From assembly GCA_963763485.1 (NCBI GenBank), contig CAVXOW010000005.1:1116001-1180000 (forward strand): a stretch of DNA of 64,000 nt, written 5' to 3'. The notes beneath the pieces are model-generated. The model had not been told where the DNA came from and did no database searches. It saw nothing but the letters and a program-made list of their open reading frames with translations. Shown here one piece after another: positions 19,778 through 29,028 of this stretch. This DNA is from CAWCKS01 sp963763485. Lineage in GTDB: Bacteria; Pseudomonadota; Alphaproteobacteria; Rhizobiales; Xanthobacteraceae. Within the stretch, counting starts at the first letter, position 1. The number at the start of each line of letters is the position of its first letter. Made by a program: the position numbers and the translations under genes.

Positions 19778-20950
19778 GTGGCCGAATTTCGCATGCCCTC
19801 GCTTGGTGCCGACATGGAGGCCGGCACACTCGTCGAGTGGCTGGTCAAACCGGGCGACCTGGTGAAACACGGTGACATCGTCGCCGTAGTCGAGACCCAA
19901 AAGGGCGCCATCGAGATCGAGACGTTCCAGGCCGGCCGGATCGAGAAGATCCTGGTTGCATTGAATACCGAAGTGCCGGTCGGGACTCCGCTGGCTGAAA
20001 TCCGCGGTGAAGGCGAGCCTGCCGTCGTTGTGCCGCCTGCCGCGCCTGTTCCGCCCGCAGCGCCGTCACCCTTGCCGGCGCAGGCGCCATCGCCGCCCGT
20101 TCGGGTGCCGGTTTCAGGCGCGCGCGTCCTGGCTTCACCCGCCGCGCGACGCTTGAGCGAACAGCGCGGCATTGATCTTTCCACGGTGAAGGGCAGTGGT
20201 CCCGCGGGCGCGATCATCTACGCTGACGTCGCGCAAGTTGTTGTAGCTGCGCCACCAGCGGAAAAGAGGAAGGCGCAATGGCTCGACCTTGCCGCCATGC
20301 GCATGGCGATCGCGGCGGCAATGGCGCGTTCGAAACGCGAGATCCCGCATTATTATCTCGCGGATCAGATCGATGTGACCGCGTGCGAGCAATGGCTGAC
20401 CGAGAAGAACGCAGCGCAGCCGCCCGACAGCCGCCTCTTGATGGGCGCGCTGGCGATCAAGGCGGTCGCGCTGGCAGCGCGCCGCTTCCCATTGTTCAAT
20501 GGCTTCTATCTCGACAACCGGTTTTCCCCATCGCAGGCGATCAATGTCGGCGTCGCCATTGCAATTCGTGGCGGTGGTCTTGCGGCGCCAGCGTTGCACG
20601 ACACCGATCGTTTCTCGCTCGACGACCTCATGAGCCGCATGCGCGACCTGGTGCAGCGTACGCGCGCCGGACGCATCCGCAGTTCGGAGATTTCCGATCC
20701 GACCATTACAGTATCCAGTCTTGGCGAGCGCGGCGTCGAGGCGCTGTACGGGATCATCTATCCGCCTCAGGTCGCCATTATCGGCGTGGGCAAGGTCGTC
20801 ACCCGACCCTGGGTGATCGACGGGGCGATCGGGCCGCGCTCGATCGTCACCATCACACTCTCCGCCGATCATCGGGTCAGTGATGGACACGCGGGGGCGC
20901 TGTTTCTTGCCGAGATCGGCAAGCTGTTGCAGGAGCCGGGCAAGCTATGA
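19778..20950 (+). CDS. pdhC: Dihydrolipoamide acyltransferase E2
   Basis: 390 residues from a GTG at 19778. One lipoyl domain with the modified Lys in ETQKGAIEIE (about residue 42), a Pro/Ala linker (about 85-110), an E1/E3-binding domain (SPAARRLSEQRGIDLSTV, about 125-160), and the catalytic domain ending in DHRVSDGHAG, which holds the active-site His and Asp. Domain order is standard, with a single lipoyl domain. No E3 (lipoamide dehydrogenase) is encoded nearby, so E3 is presumably shared from elsewhere. Its stop overlaps the ACP start. Confidence 0.92.
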   Translation: MAEFRMPSLGADMEAGTLVEWLVKPGDLVKHGDIVAVVETQKGAIEIETFQAGRIEKILVALNTEVPVGTPLAEIRGEGEPAVVVPPAAPVPPAAPSPLPAQAPSPPVRVPVSGARVLASPAARRLSEQRGIDLSTVKGSGPAGAIIYADVAQVVVAAPPAEKRKAQWLDLAAMRMAIAAAMARSKREIPHYYLADQIDVTACEQWLTEKNAAQPPDSRLLMGALAIKAVALAARRFPLFNGFYLDNRFSPSQAINVGVAIAIRGGGLAAPALHDTDRFSLDDLMSRMRDLVQRTRAGRIRSSEISDPTITVSSLGERGVEALYGIIYPPQVAIIGVGKVVTRPWVIDGAIGPRSIVTITLSADHRVSDGHAGALFLAEIGKLLQEPGKL

Positions 20951-21204
20951 GCGATATCGATATTCGCAAGATCGTCCAGGAAGAGCTGAACAACATTGCG
21001 CCCGAAGTCGACATGGCGACCGTCGACCCGGCGGCGGATCTTCGCGAAGCCATCGATATCGATTCGATGGACTTCCTGAACTTCGTGACCGCGCTGCATC
21101 ATCGGCTGGGCATCAACATCCCAGAACTCGATTACCCGAAGCTGATCACGATGGATGGCGCTATCCACTATCTTCAGTCGCACTTGAAGCCGGCAACGGG
21201 CTGA
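20947..21204 (+). CDS. Acyl carrier protein
   Basis: 85 residues, acidic and helical. The phosphopantetheine attachment Ser is in DIDSMDFLNF (about residue 40). Translationally coupled to E2 (ATGA). An ACP inside a pyruvate dehydrogenase operon is unusual; a role in supplying octanoyl groups for lipoylation of the neighbouring E2, or in accepting acyl groups from it, is inference. It is clearly different from a housekeeping fabD-linked acpP. Confidence 0.85.
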   Translation: MSDIDIRKIVQEELNNIAPEVDMATVDPAADLREAIDIDSMDFLNFVTALHHRLGINIPELDYPKLITMDGAIHYLQSHLKPATG

Positions 21205-21247
21205 GTTGCACAACGAAGCGTAGATCAGACATTTGCGGAGGATTGCG

Positions 21248-22501
21248 ATGTCGGAGAGCGTGCCGATGACGGCCAAAAGGCAATTCGACCCTGCCGTGCT
21301 CAAGCGCGAATTCCCGGGGCTGGCGACGCCCGGGCTGCATTATCTCGACAGCGCCGCGACGGCACAGATGCCGCAAGCCGTGATCGATGCGCTGATCCGG
21401 TTTGAGGTCGAGGCGCGCGCCAACATCCATGAAGGACTGCATCATCGCGCCCGAGTTGCAACCGATCTCTACAATCAGGCCCGGGCGCAGGCGGCACGAT
21501 TCCTGAACGCCGGCTCGCCGGATGAAGTCATCTTCACCTATGGCACAACATCTGGAATCAATTTGCTCGCCTCTTGCTGCGGCGCGCAGCTATCGCCTGG
21601 TGACGAAATCCTGGTTTCCGAGCTCGAGCACCACAGCAACCTTGTGCCTTGGCAGCAGCTTGCACATCACAAGGGTGTCGTGCTGCGGTTCCTGCCTGTG
21701 ACCCTGGAAGGGCGGCTCGACCTCAGCCATCTGGATCGCGACCTGACCACGCGCTGCCGGCTGGTGGCGTTGACGCACTGTTCGAATGTCACGGGAGCGC
21801 TGACCGACGTCGCGCAGATCGTCAGTGCGGCGCGTGCGGTCGGCGCGAAAGTGATGCTCGATGGCGCTCAAGGTGCACCGCACGGGCCGCTCGACGTCCA
21901 GGCGCTCGCCATCGATTTCTACGCCTTCTCCGGCCACAAGACATTTGGCCCAACGGGCATTGGCGTGTTGTGGGGCCGGCACGAATGGCTTGAGGCGATG
22001 CCGCCGTTCATGACGGGCGGTCAGATGGTCAACCACGTGACGCTGGCGGACGCAACGTTCAGGGCACCGCCGCGTCGCTTCGAGGCAGGCACTCCGCCGA
22101 TCGCCGCAGCAATCGGCCTCGGCGCGGCACTCGAATGGATGAAACCACTCGATTGGGCCGCGATCCAGCGCCACGAGATGAGGCTGACCGCGCGACTGCT
22201 CGAAGGCTTGCAAAAAATCCCGAAGCTGCGCGTGCTTGGGCCGCTCGATCTCACTGAGCGCCGCGGCGTGGTGTCGTTTGTTGTGGAGGGAGTTTCCGCC
22301 GAGCAGATCTGCCGATACCTCGATACGCGCGGCGTTGCGTTGCGCGGCGGCCATCATTGCGCACAGCCCGTGATGCGAGCTTTCGGCGTTGATGCCAGCG
22401 CCCGCGCCAGCCTCGCGCCATATTCCACCACCGAAGATATTGAGGCACTGCTCGGCGGCCTCAAAGCCTTGTGCAAGAGCAAGGAGTTAGCGCGTTCTTG
22501 A
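21248..22501 (+). CDS. SufS-type cysteine desulfurase (class V aminotransferase)
   Basis: 417 residues from the ATG at 21248, behind GGAGG. Contains the substrate loop YLDSAATAQMPQ, the PLP-binding Lys in FSGHKTFGPTGIG (about residue 225), and the active-site Cys in RGGHHCAQPVM near residue 365. These are all SufS/CsdA hallmarks. Known reaction: cysteine to alanine plus enzyme-bound persulfide. No other suf gene is near. Together with ACP and E2 it could support local Fe-S or lipoyl sulfur supply, but this is inference. Its TGA overlaps the next FixK-type box. Confidence 0.88.
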   Translation: MSESVPMTAKRQFDPAVLKREFPGLATPGLHYLDSAATAQMPQAVIDALIRFEVEARANIHEGLHHRARVATDLYNQARAQAARFLNAGSPDEVIFTYGTTSGINLLASCCGAQLSPGDEILVSELEHHSNLVPWQQLAHHKGVVLRFLPVTLEGRLDLSHLDRDLTTRCRLVALTHCSNVTGALTDVAQIVSAARAVGAKVMLDGAQGAPHGPLDVQALAIDFYAFSGHKTFGPTGIGVLWGRHEWLEAMPPFMTGGQMVNHVTLADATFRAPPRRFEAGTPPIAAAIGLGAALEWMKPLDWAAIQRHEMRLTARLLEGLQKIPKLRVLGPLDLTERRGVVSFVVEGVSAEQICRYLDTRGVALRGGHHCAQPVMRAFGVDASARASLAPYSTTEDIEALLGGLKALCKSKELARS

Positions 22502-22511
22502 CCTGCGTCAA
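22498..22511. promoter_or_regulatory. FixK/FNR-type box overlapping a stop codon
   Basis: TTGACCTGCGTCAA. The TGA inside it is the stop codon of the cysteine desulfurase gene. Centred about 70 bp upstream of the BON-domain gene. Confidence 0.75.
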
Positions 22512-22573
22512 TGCGGGTGTCCGGCCGCGCCTCACTATTCAAGTTCCAAACCCCTTTCAGGACGGAGGCTTGC

Positions 22574-23224
22574 ATGAGTGACAAACAGCTTCGTCAGGAC
22601 ATCCTCGACGAATTCGAATTCGATCCAAGTTTCAATGCCGCGCACATCGGCGTCGTGGTCGACAAGAACGTCGTCTCGCTGACAGGACATGTCGAGAGCT
22701 ATGCCGAGAAGCTTGCGGTGCTCGGCGCCGCGCGTCGTGTCAAGGGCGTGCAGGCGATTGCGGACGAGATTGAGGTTCGCTTTCCCAATCAGCCGAAGAC
22801 TGCCGATGATCAGGTCGCCAAACGCGCAGCCGATATTTTGAAGTGGAACTCAGTCGTCTCCAATCTGCCGATCGAGGTTGTCGTCCACAACGGCTGGATC
22901 ACACTCTCAGGCCGGGTCAACTGGTATTTTGAGAAACGTGCGGCCGAGAACAGCGTTCGCAAGCTTAGCGGAGTGCGCGGCGTCACCAACAGCATCGTTC
23001 TGAAGCCGCAGGTTGATGCTGCAAACGTGAAGGAAAAAATCGAAGCTGCCTTGAAGCGACATGCAGAGGTCGAGGCCCATGGCATTCGTATTTCTGTGAA
23101 GGGCGGGGATCACGTGGTGCTCGAAGGCCGGGTTGGCAACTGGGACGAGCGGCGTGCGGTTGAGAATGCGGCGTGGAGTGCGGCTGGAGTCGCAGCCGTC
23201 GATGATCGGTTGTCAATCGGTTGA
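22574..23224 (+). CDS. BON-domain protein (three repeats)
   Basis: 216 residues from the ATG at 22574, preceded by GGAGG. Three BON repeats can be seen, each with an [IV]GVVV/VVVHNGW.TLSG/VVLEGRV type strand followed by an AxxAVxxVxGV helix (about residues 5-72, 80-145, 150-216). No signal peptide is visible, so unlike OsmY it may stay in the cytoplasm. BON proteins bind membranes or small ligands under osmotic and envelope stress. First gene of a BON-hpf-pncB-pncA operon. Confidence 0.85.
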   Translation: MSDKQLRQDILDEFEFDPSFNAAHIGVVVDKNVVSLTGHVESYAEKLAVLGAARRVKGVQAIADEIEVRFPNQPKTADDQVAKRAADILKWNSVVSNLPIEVVVHNGWITLSGRVNWYFEKRAAENSVRKLSGVRGVTNSIVLKPQVDAANVKEKIEAALKRHAEVEAHGIRISVKGGDHVVLEGRVGNWDERRAVENAAWSAAGVAAVDDRLSIG

Positions 23225-23297
23225 ATGAAGGCGAGGGCGTTGCCTAGCCTAGCGCGCCGTCCTCGCCAATACTACGAGTCATGACCGCGAGAATGAC

Positions 23298-23864
23298 ATG
23301 CAAACGCCTGTTCAGATCGAGTTTCATAACGTGACGGAGACCGCAAAGGCGCATGCGGCTATCGAACAGCATGTATCCGAGCTCGAGAAACGGTTCGGAC
23401 ATATCAGCGCCTGCAGAGTCACGATCGAGGGACCTGGCGAGCGGCACAGGACGGGCGGGCTCTACCATATTCATATCCGTCTGGCGCTGCCGGATGGCCG
23501 TGAAGTCAACGTCGGCCGAACGCCTTCTGCCGACGAAAGATATGCTGACCACGCGTTTGCAATAGACAACGCCTTCAAGCGAGCGCGGCGACAGTTGCAG
23601 GATCAGGTTCGGCGACTTACCGGACACGTGAAGCACCATGAAGGCCAGCCGACCGGAAGGGTCGTGCGGATTGATCCCGGCGGCGAATTTGGTTTCATCG
23701 AAACCAGCGATGGCAAAGAAGTATATTTTCACCACAATAGCGTGCTCGATGGAATGTCGAAGCTATCTGTCGGAACGGCGGTGACGTTCGCCGAAGAGCG
23801 TGGAGAACGCGGGCCACAGGCGAGCACGGTGAAGGTCCTTGGCAAGCATCGGCTACGCGCCTAG
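23298..23864 (+). CDS. Ribosome hibernation factor (HPF/RaiA) fused to cold-shock domain
   Basis: 188 residues. The N-terminal ~110 residues have the HPF/RaiA fold pattern (VQIEFHNVTETAKAHAAIEQHVSELEKRF, then VNVGRTPS and a basic helix RARRQLQDQV). The C-terminal ~65 residues form a cold-shock domain with the RNA-binding motif EFGFIETSDGKEVYFHHNSV. The fusion suggests ribosome silencing combined with RNA binding. It is 73 bp behind the BON gene and 41 bp before pncB, likely one transcript. Confidence 0.82.
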   Translation: MQTPVQIEFHNVTETAKAHAAIEQHVSELEKRFGHISACRVTIEGPGERHRTGGLYHIHIRLALPDGREVNVGRTPSADERYADHAFAIDNAFKRARRQLQDQVRRLTGHVKHHEGQPTGRVVRIDPGGEFGFIETSDGKEVYFHHNSVLDGMSKLSVGTAVTFAEERGERGPQASTVKVLGKHRLRA

Positions 23865-23905
23865 CTTGGGCTTCGCTGCGTACAGCCTAAGCTGAGGCGG
23901 GTCTG

Positions 23906-25225
23906 ATGGAACCGATCGCGAGCGCGTTGCTGACCGACCTCTATCAGCTCAATATGATCCAGGCCTACCTGGAGCTCGGCCAGACAGACGTTGCCGTCTT
24001 CGAGTTCTTCGTCCGGAAGATACCGTCACAGCGCCGCTTCCTGCTCGCGGCGGGGCTGGAGCAGGCGCTCGACTATCTCGAAAACCTGCGGTTCACAAAT
24101 GACGAGTTGTCGTGGCTCGCACAAACCGGACGCTTCAGCACAACGCTGATCGACTACCTCGCCAATCTGCGGTTCAGCGGCGACGTGCATGCGATGCCCG
24201 AAGGCACTGCCTTTTTTGCCGATGAGCCGATCCTGCGCGTCACCGCTCCGCTGCCTGAAGCGCAGCTGGTCGAGACGCGATTGATCAATCTCTTGCACTA
24301 TCAGTCGTTGATCGCGAGCAAAGCCGCCGGCATGGTGCTGCTTGCTCCGGGTAAATTGCTGGTCGATTTCGGTCTGCGGCGCGCTCATGGTGCCGAAGCG
24401 GGTCTGCTTGCGGCGCGGGCAAGCTATATCGCGGGTTTTGGTGGCACCGCGACCGTGCTCGCCGAAAAGGCATTCGGCATCCCCACATACGGGACGATGG
24501 CACATTCGTTCATCCAGACCTTTGAAGACGAGTCGAAAGCTTTCGAATCTTTCGCGAGAGCCCGGCCAGACAATCTCGTCCTCCTGATCGACACCTATGA
24601 TACAGAAGCTGCCGCCCACAAGGTCGTCGAGCTTGCACCTCGGCTAGATGCCCATGGAATCAAGATCAGCGGTGTCAGGATCGACAGTGGAGACCTGGTG
24701 GCGCTGTCGAAGAGCGTCCGCAAGATTCTGGACGATGGCGGGTGCAAGGAGACCATTGTCTTTGCCAGTGGCGGGATCGACGAAACAACTCTAATGGCCT
24801 TTGCGAAGGTCGCAGCGCCAGTCGATGGCATCGGTATCGGCACCAGCCTCGCCACGTCGTCAGATGCGCCCGCCCTCGACTGTGCCTATAAGCTGCAGGA
24901 ATACGCGGGCCTGCCGCGGCGGAAGCGGTCTGCCGGCAAGGCGACGTGGCCGGGCCGCAAACAGGTCTGGCGCCGTTACCGAGCCGACGGACGGATGAGG
25001 TCAGACATTTTATCAACGCATGATGACGAGCAAGGCGGTGAGCCGCTTATTCAGCTCGTGATGCAGCAGGGCCGGCGCGTTCGCGCGCCGCTCACGCTTG
25101 ATGATATCCGCGCGCATGCGCGGCGGCAACTCGACCGCCTTCCGCTCACATCGTCCTACACTGTCGAGGTTGCCGACGGCCTGAAACAACTTGCAGCGAG
25201 CGTCGATCATCGCCTTTCACGATGA
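23906..25225 (+). CDS. pncB: Nicotinate phosphoribosyltransferase
   Basis: 439 residues. Opens with ALLTDLYQLNMIQAYLELG and VFEFFVRKIPSQRRFLLAAGL, typical of NAPRTase. The phosphorylated His is likely the one in GTMAHSFIQTFEDE near residue 200, and VRIDSGDL (about 255) is the PRPP-site signature. Converts nicotinate and PRPP (with ATP) into nicotinate mononucleotide. Directly followed by nicotinamidase, giving a two-step NAD salvage route; a PRPP synthase in the same island could supply its co-substrate. Confidence 0.93.
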   Translation: MEPIASALLTDLYQLNMIQAYLELGQTDVAVFEFFVRKIPSQRRFLLAAGLEQALDYLENLRFTNDELSWLAQTGRFSTTLIDYLANLRFSGDVHAMPEGTAFFADEPILRVTAPLPEAQLVETRLINLLHYQSLIASKAAGMVLLAPGKLLVDFGLRRAHGAEAGLLAARASYIAGFGGTATVLAEKAFGIPTYGTMAHSFIQTFEDESKAFESFARARPDNLVLLIDTYDTEAAAHKVVELAPRLDAHGIKISGVRIDSGDLVALSKSVRKILDDGGCKETIVFASGGIDETTLMAFAKVAAPVDGIGIGTSLATSSDAPALDCAYKLQEYAGLPRRKRSAGKATWPGRKQVWRRYRADGRMRSDILSTHDDEQGGEPLIQLVMQQGRRVRAPLTLDDIRAHARRQLDRLPLTSSYTVEVADGLKQLAASVDHRLSR

Positions 25226-25234
25226 GGGTGTGAC

Positions 25235-25852
25235 ATGAAGATCTCTGCATCAGATGCGCTCGTGGTTGTAGACGTCCAGAACGATTTTTGCACCGGCGGC
25301 GCGCTGGCGGTACCCGGCGGCGAAACCGTGATCCCGAAGATCAATCGGATCGCGGAAAACTTCGGAAACATCGTTCTGACCCAGGACTGGCATCCGCGCG
25401 ATCACGTCTCCTTCGCCTCACAACATCCGGCAAAGAAGCCCTACGACACGATCACGCTGCCCTATGGCGAGCAGGTGCTGTGGCCCGGCCATTGCGTGCA
25501 GGGCACCGCTGGGGCTGCCTTCCACGACGCCCTGAGCATCACGCACGCGGGCCTGATCATTCGGAAAGGCATGCATCGCGAAATCAATTCATACTCGGCC
25601 CTTTACGAGAACGATCGTGCCACGCCGACTGGCTTGATCGGCTATTTGCGCGAGCGTGGACTGAAGCGGATATTCCTGGCCGGCCTCGCGTTTGATTTTT
25701 GCGTCCGATATTCCGCGGAAGATGCGCGCCGTGCCGGCTTCGACGTGGTCGTGATCCGAAGCGCCTGTCGCGCGATCGACGTCAATGGTTCGGTTAGCGC
25801 AACCGAAAACCGTTTCAAGACATTGGAGATTTCTTGCCTCGATGAGGTGTGA
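25235..25852 (+). CDS. pncA: Nicotinamidase
   Basis: 205 residues. The catalytic triad is visible: Asp in VVVDVQNDFCTGG, Lys in IRKGMHREINSYSA, Cys in GLAFDFCVRYSAEDA. The metal site residues are in QDWHPRDHVSF. Hydrolyses nicotinamide to nicotinate, feeding the pncB product next to it (9-bp gap). Standard length. Confidence 0.93.
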   Translation: MKISASDALVVVDVQNDFCTGGALAVPGGETVIPKINRIAENFGNIVLTQDWHPRDHVSFASQHPAKKPYDTITLPYGEQVLWPGHCVQGTAGAAFHDALSITHAGLIIRKGMHREINSYSALYENDRATPTGLIGYLRERGLKRIFLAGLAFDFCVRYSAEDARRAGFDVVVIRSACRAIDVNGSVSATENRFKTLEISCLDEV

Positions 25853-25975
25853 TCGGCTTCCGCTAGGCAGCTGCGGCGACGAATTGGTCAATACGACATG
25901 ACCATCGCCCAAAGCGGGCAGCGGTCACTTTATTGTTTCATGTGATGCCTCACAATCATTGTACCGCAGGTTGGT

Positions 25976-25989
25976 TTGATCTTCATCAA
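25976..25989. promoter_or_regulatory. FixK/FNR-type box before the topoisomerase VI operon
   Basis: TTGATCTTCATCAA, centred about 78 bp upstream of the GTG start of top6B, leaving a leader of about 37 bases. Confidence 0.8.
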
Positions 25990-26060
25990 CTGAGGCAGCC
26001 GGAAGGATCACTATTTTCAAATTCGAAAGGATGCCTGTGTTGAGATGCAGCTCATGAATC

Positions 26061-27737
26061 GTGTCTAAGCAACCAGCACCCGCTACAGCTGCCGAGATGG
26101 CGAGCCGGCAACGGGAGATCTCCGTCTCGGAGTTCTTTCTCAAGAACCGTCATCTGTTGGGCTTTGACACCCCCGCCAAGGCATTGGTCACGGCCGTCAA
26201 GGAAGCGGTCGACAACGCACTGGATGCTTGTGAGGAAGCAGGAATTCTTCCCGACATTACGGTACGGGTGCGCGATCGCTACGGAAAGTCGCGGGTCATT
26301 GTCGAGGACAATGGGCCGGGGATTGTCGAGAATCAGATCGCGCGCATCTTCGGCAAGCTCCTCTACGGCTCGAAATTCCACAAGCTAAGCCAATCGCGCG
26401 GCCAGCAGGGGATGGGTATTTCCGCTGCCGGAATGTACGGACAACTAACGGTCGGCAAGCCACTTCACATTGTCAGTCGCGTCAAGGGCCAGGCGCTCGC
26501 GTCCGAAATGTTCGTTTCGATCGATACAGCCAGGAATCAGCCTGACATCCATAAGAAGAAGCAGCTGAAGTGGGATCGCTCCCATGGCACGTCGGTCGAG
26601 ATGGAGATGGAGGGGCATTACCAGAAAGGGCCACACTCGATTGAGGCATACCTTCAGCAGACGGCCATCGCCGATCCACACGTGAGCATCGCCTACGAGA
26701 ACCCGCAAGGTGATCAGATCCGCTTCAATCGCAGCACCAGGGAGCTGCCCACTCGACCGACGGAAATCAAGCCGCATCCCTACGGCATTGAGCTCGGCCG
26801 TCTCATCCAGATGCTGAACAACAGCGCAAGCCGAACATTGTTGCGGTTTCTGGTCGACGAGTTTTCCTGCGTGGGGAGAAAGACGGCACTCAAGATCATC
26901 GAACTTGCGCGCAAGCGGTCGGACCGGGAGCTGAGTGATCGCTCATACCCGAGACACATTGCGCACGCGCAAGCAACTGCGTTGCATCGGGCGCTTCAGG
27001 AGACTCACGTTTCGGCGCCGCGGACCGACTGCATCGTTCCCATTGGCGAAAAGCAACTGCTGGACGGATTGCGCAAGGAGATGCGAGCAGACTTCTACGC
27101 AGTCGCTACCCGGCCGGCAGCAATCTACCGCGGAAACCCGTTTCAGGTCGAAGTCGCGCTCGCATATGGTTGTCGCAGCGATCCCGACGCCCCTACCGAT
27201 AGAGCCGGACGTAAACGCAAGCGGGATGTCAAAGTTGGCGTTGCCGATCAATCCCTGGCTGGCAAGGATGAGCCCGTTCAGCTTCTGCGCTTTGCCAACC
27301 GCGTGCCGCTTCTCTACCAGCAATCCAGTTGTGCAATTACGAAAGCCATCATCCAGACGAACTGGCGCGGTTATGGCCTGCATCATCCGAAGGGCGGGCT
27401 GCCGATCGCGCCGATGGCGATCCTGGTCCACGTCGCCTCAGTCTGGGTGCCCTACACGTCGGAATCCAAGGAGGCGATCGAGCCCTATCCGGAGATTCTA
27501 AAAGAGATCAAGCTGGGGCTGCAACAATGTGCGCGCAAGCTCGCGCACTACCTCCATCACGAGGCCTCCCTGCACGAGGAATTCGATCGCCGCGCCTACA
27601 TCGAAAAGTATCTTCCCCACGTCGGCATTGCCTTGCAGGAAATCCTTGTGCTCGCTGACAAGGAGCGCGACGCGACCGTCGAGCGACTGGATCGGGTGCT
27701 CCATCAGAGACGCGCGCTTGAAGGGGAAAAGATATGA
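26061..27737 (+). CDS. top6B: DNA topoisomerase VI subunit B
   Basis: 558 residues from a GTG at 26061; an ATG at 26097 just before the conserved region is an alternative. GHKL ATPase motifs are all present: EAVDNALDACEEAG (N box), VEDNGPGI (G1), GQQGMGISAAGMYGQ (G2). The helix-two-turn-helix region (LIQMLNNSASRTLLRFLVDEF) and transducer domain with NWRGYGLHHPKGGLPIAP and VWVPYTSESKEAI match archaeal Top6B. Drives ATP-dependent gate closure of the A2B2 enzyme. It overlaps top6A by four bases (ATGA). Confidence 0.95.
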   Translation: MSKQPAPATAAEMASRQREISVSEFFLKNRHLLGFDTPAKALVTAVKEAVDNALDACEEAGILPDITVRVRDRYGKSRVIVEDNGPGIVENQIARIFGKLLYGSKFHKLSQSRGQQGMGISAAGMYGQLTVGKPLHIVSRVKGQALASEMFVSIDTARNQPDIHKKKQLKWDRSHGTSVEMEMEGHYQKGPHSIEAYLQQTAIADPHVSIAYENPQGDQIRFNRSTRELPTRPTEIKPHPYGIELGRLIQMLNNSASRTLLRFLVDEFSCVGRKTALKIIELARKRSDRELSDRSYPRHIAHAQATALHRALQETHVSAPRTDCIVPIGEKQLLDGLRKEMRADFYAVATRPAAIYRGNPFQVEVALAYGCRSDPDAPTDRAGRKRKRDVKVGVADQSLAGKDEPVQLLRFANRVPLLYQQSSCAITKAIIQTNWRGYGLHHPKGGLPIAPMAILVHVASVWVPYTSESKEAIEPYPEILKEIKLGLQQCARKLAHYLHHEASLHEEFDRRAYIEKYLPHVGIALQEILVLADKERDATVERLDRVLHQRRALEGEKI

Positions 27738-28870
27738 CAAAGAACGCTGCCAATGCTGCCCGGAACGCGGTGGATGAAAAAACCATTGGCGTCATTGAAT
27801 CGATTGCCCGGCAAGTTTGCGCCAATATCGACGCCGGCCGGCTTCCGGACATCAGTCTGCCGGTCCGCAGCCTCGACAACGTGAAATACGATCCGGCGAA
27901 GGGTTACTTCGAGCTCGGCGGCGCCCGCAAGGTGCGGACCTTGACCGTGAACACCGCCCGCGCCTTTGCACAAACCCTTCGTCTGATGGCCACGTCGCGA
28001 ACGATGGTCGAGCATAATGACTACGCCACCAAGCGCGAGGTCTATTACATCAGCAAAAACTGGGGTGAGTGTCGCTTCGATGAACAGGCCGATTCCGACG
28101 CGATCATGGATGACATCGAGGCGGTCGCGTCGGTCTACGGGCTATCACGCGAGCAATTGCGTTTCTATCCCGAGTCGCACGGCGGCTCGGTGGCCGGTCG
28201 CCTCGCGGTCATCGATCGCAATGCGGTGACCGGGCAAACTGTCGAGGTCGACTGTTCCAACCTGGGGAGCGGGGCTTATAGCATTCCGCGCTCCGCTGAG
28301 CATCTGACGTTTCGGACCAACGCGCGCTTTGTGCTTGCGATCGAGACCGGTGGCATGTTCCAGCGACTGAACAACCATCGGTTCTGGGATACCGCGCAGT
28401 GCATTATTGTCGAGATGGGAGGGGTGCCCACCCGCGCGACACGACGTTTCATTCGGCTGTTGTCTGATAATCACAATTTGCCGGTCTACTGCTTCGTCGA
28501 TTGCGATCCATACGGCTTTACCAACATCTACCGGACGCTCAAGGTGGGCTCGGGCAATGCGGCTCACGTCAATCGCTTCCTGTGCGTGCCTCGGGCGAAG
28601 TTCCTGGGCGTAACGCCGCAGGACATCATTGATTTCGGTCTTGAGGACGCGACCCACAAGCTGGAGCCTACCGACATCAAGCGCGCCGAAGATGCACTGG
28701 ACAACGACCCATTCATCCTGGCTCATCCACAATGGATCGCGGCGATCAAGCAACTGCTGAAAATGGGCGTCCGCGCTGAGCAGCAAGCACTTGCCAAATG
28801 GGGGTTGAACTACGTGATCGAAGATTACCTGCCGCGCAAACTTGCTAACCAGGGAAGCTTCTTGCCCTAG
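27734..28870 (+). CDS. top6A: DNA topoisomerase VI subunit A (Spo11-like)
   Basis: 378 residues. The 5Y-CAP domain carries the nucleophile in TKREVYYISKNWG (about residue 100), and the Toprim domain has the acidic residues in AIETGGMFQRL and CFVDCDPYGFTNIYRTL. It ends with the usual helical region. With top6B it forms a type IIB topoisomerase that passes duplex DNA through a double-strand break. Both subunits appear complete and catalytically intact, unlike many scattered bacterial Spo11-like fragments. Subunits encoded in B-A order. Confidence 0.95.
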   Translation: MTKNAANAARNAVDEKTIGVIESIARQVCANIDAGRLPDISLPVRSLDNVKYDPAKGYFELGGARKVRTLTVNTARAFAQTLRLMATSRTMVEHNDYATKREVYYISKNWGECRFDEQADSDAIMDDIEAVASVYGLSREQLRFYPESHGGSVAGRLAVIDRNAVTGQTVEVDCSNLGSGAYSIPRSAEHLTFRTNARFVLAIETGGMFQRLNNHRFWDTAQCIIVEMGGVPTRATRRFIRLLSDNHNLPVYCFVDCDPYGFTNIYRTLKVGSGNAAHVNRFLCVPRAKFLGVTPQDIIDFGLEDATHKLEPTDIKRAEDALDNDPFILAHPQWIAAIKQLLKMGVRAEQQALAKWGLNYVIEDYLPRKLANQGSFLP

Positions 28871-29028
28871 ACGAGCAACGCTCTCGCTAAATTCGAAAGC
28901 TTCGATCATGCTTCGGCCCACAGGATTAAAGGTTCATGGCGGCAACCGTAGGATTAGGTATAGATCCTGACGGTTGTTGTCGTGACCCTGACGAGCAGAA
29001 ATCGAAATTCTGAGGTATCACCCCACGC

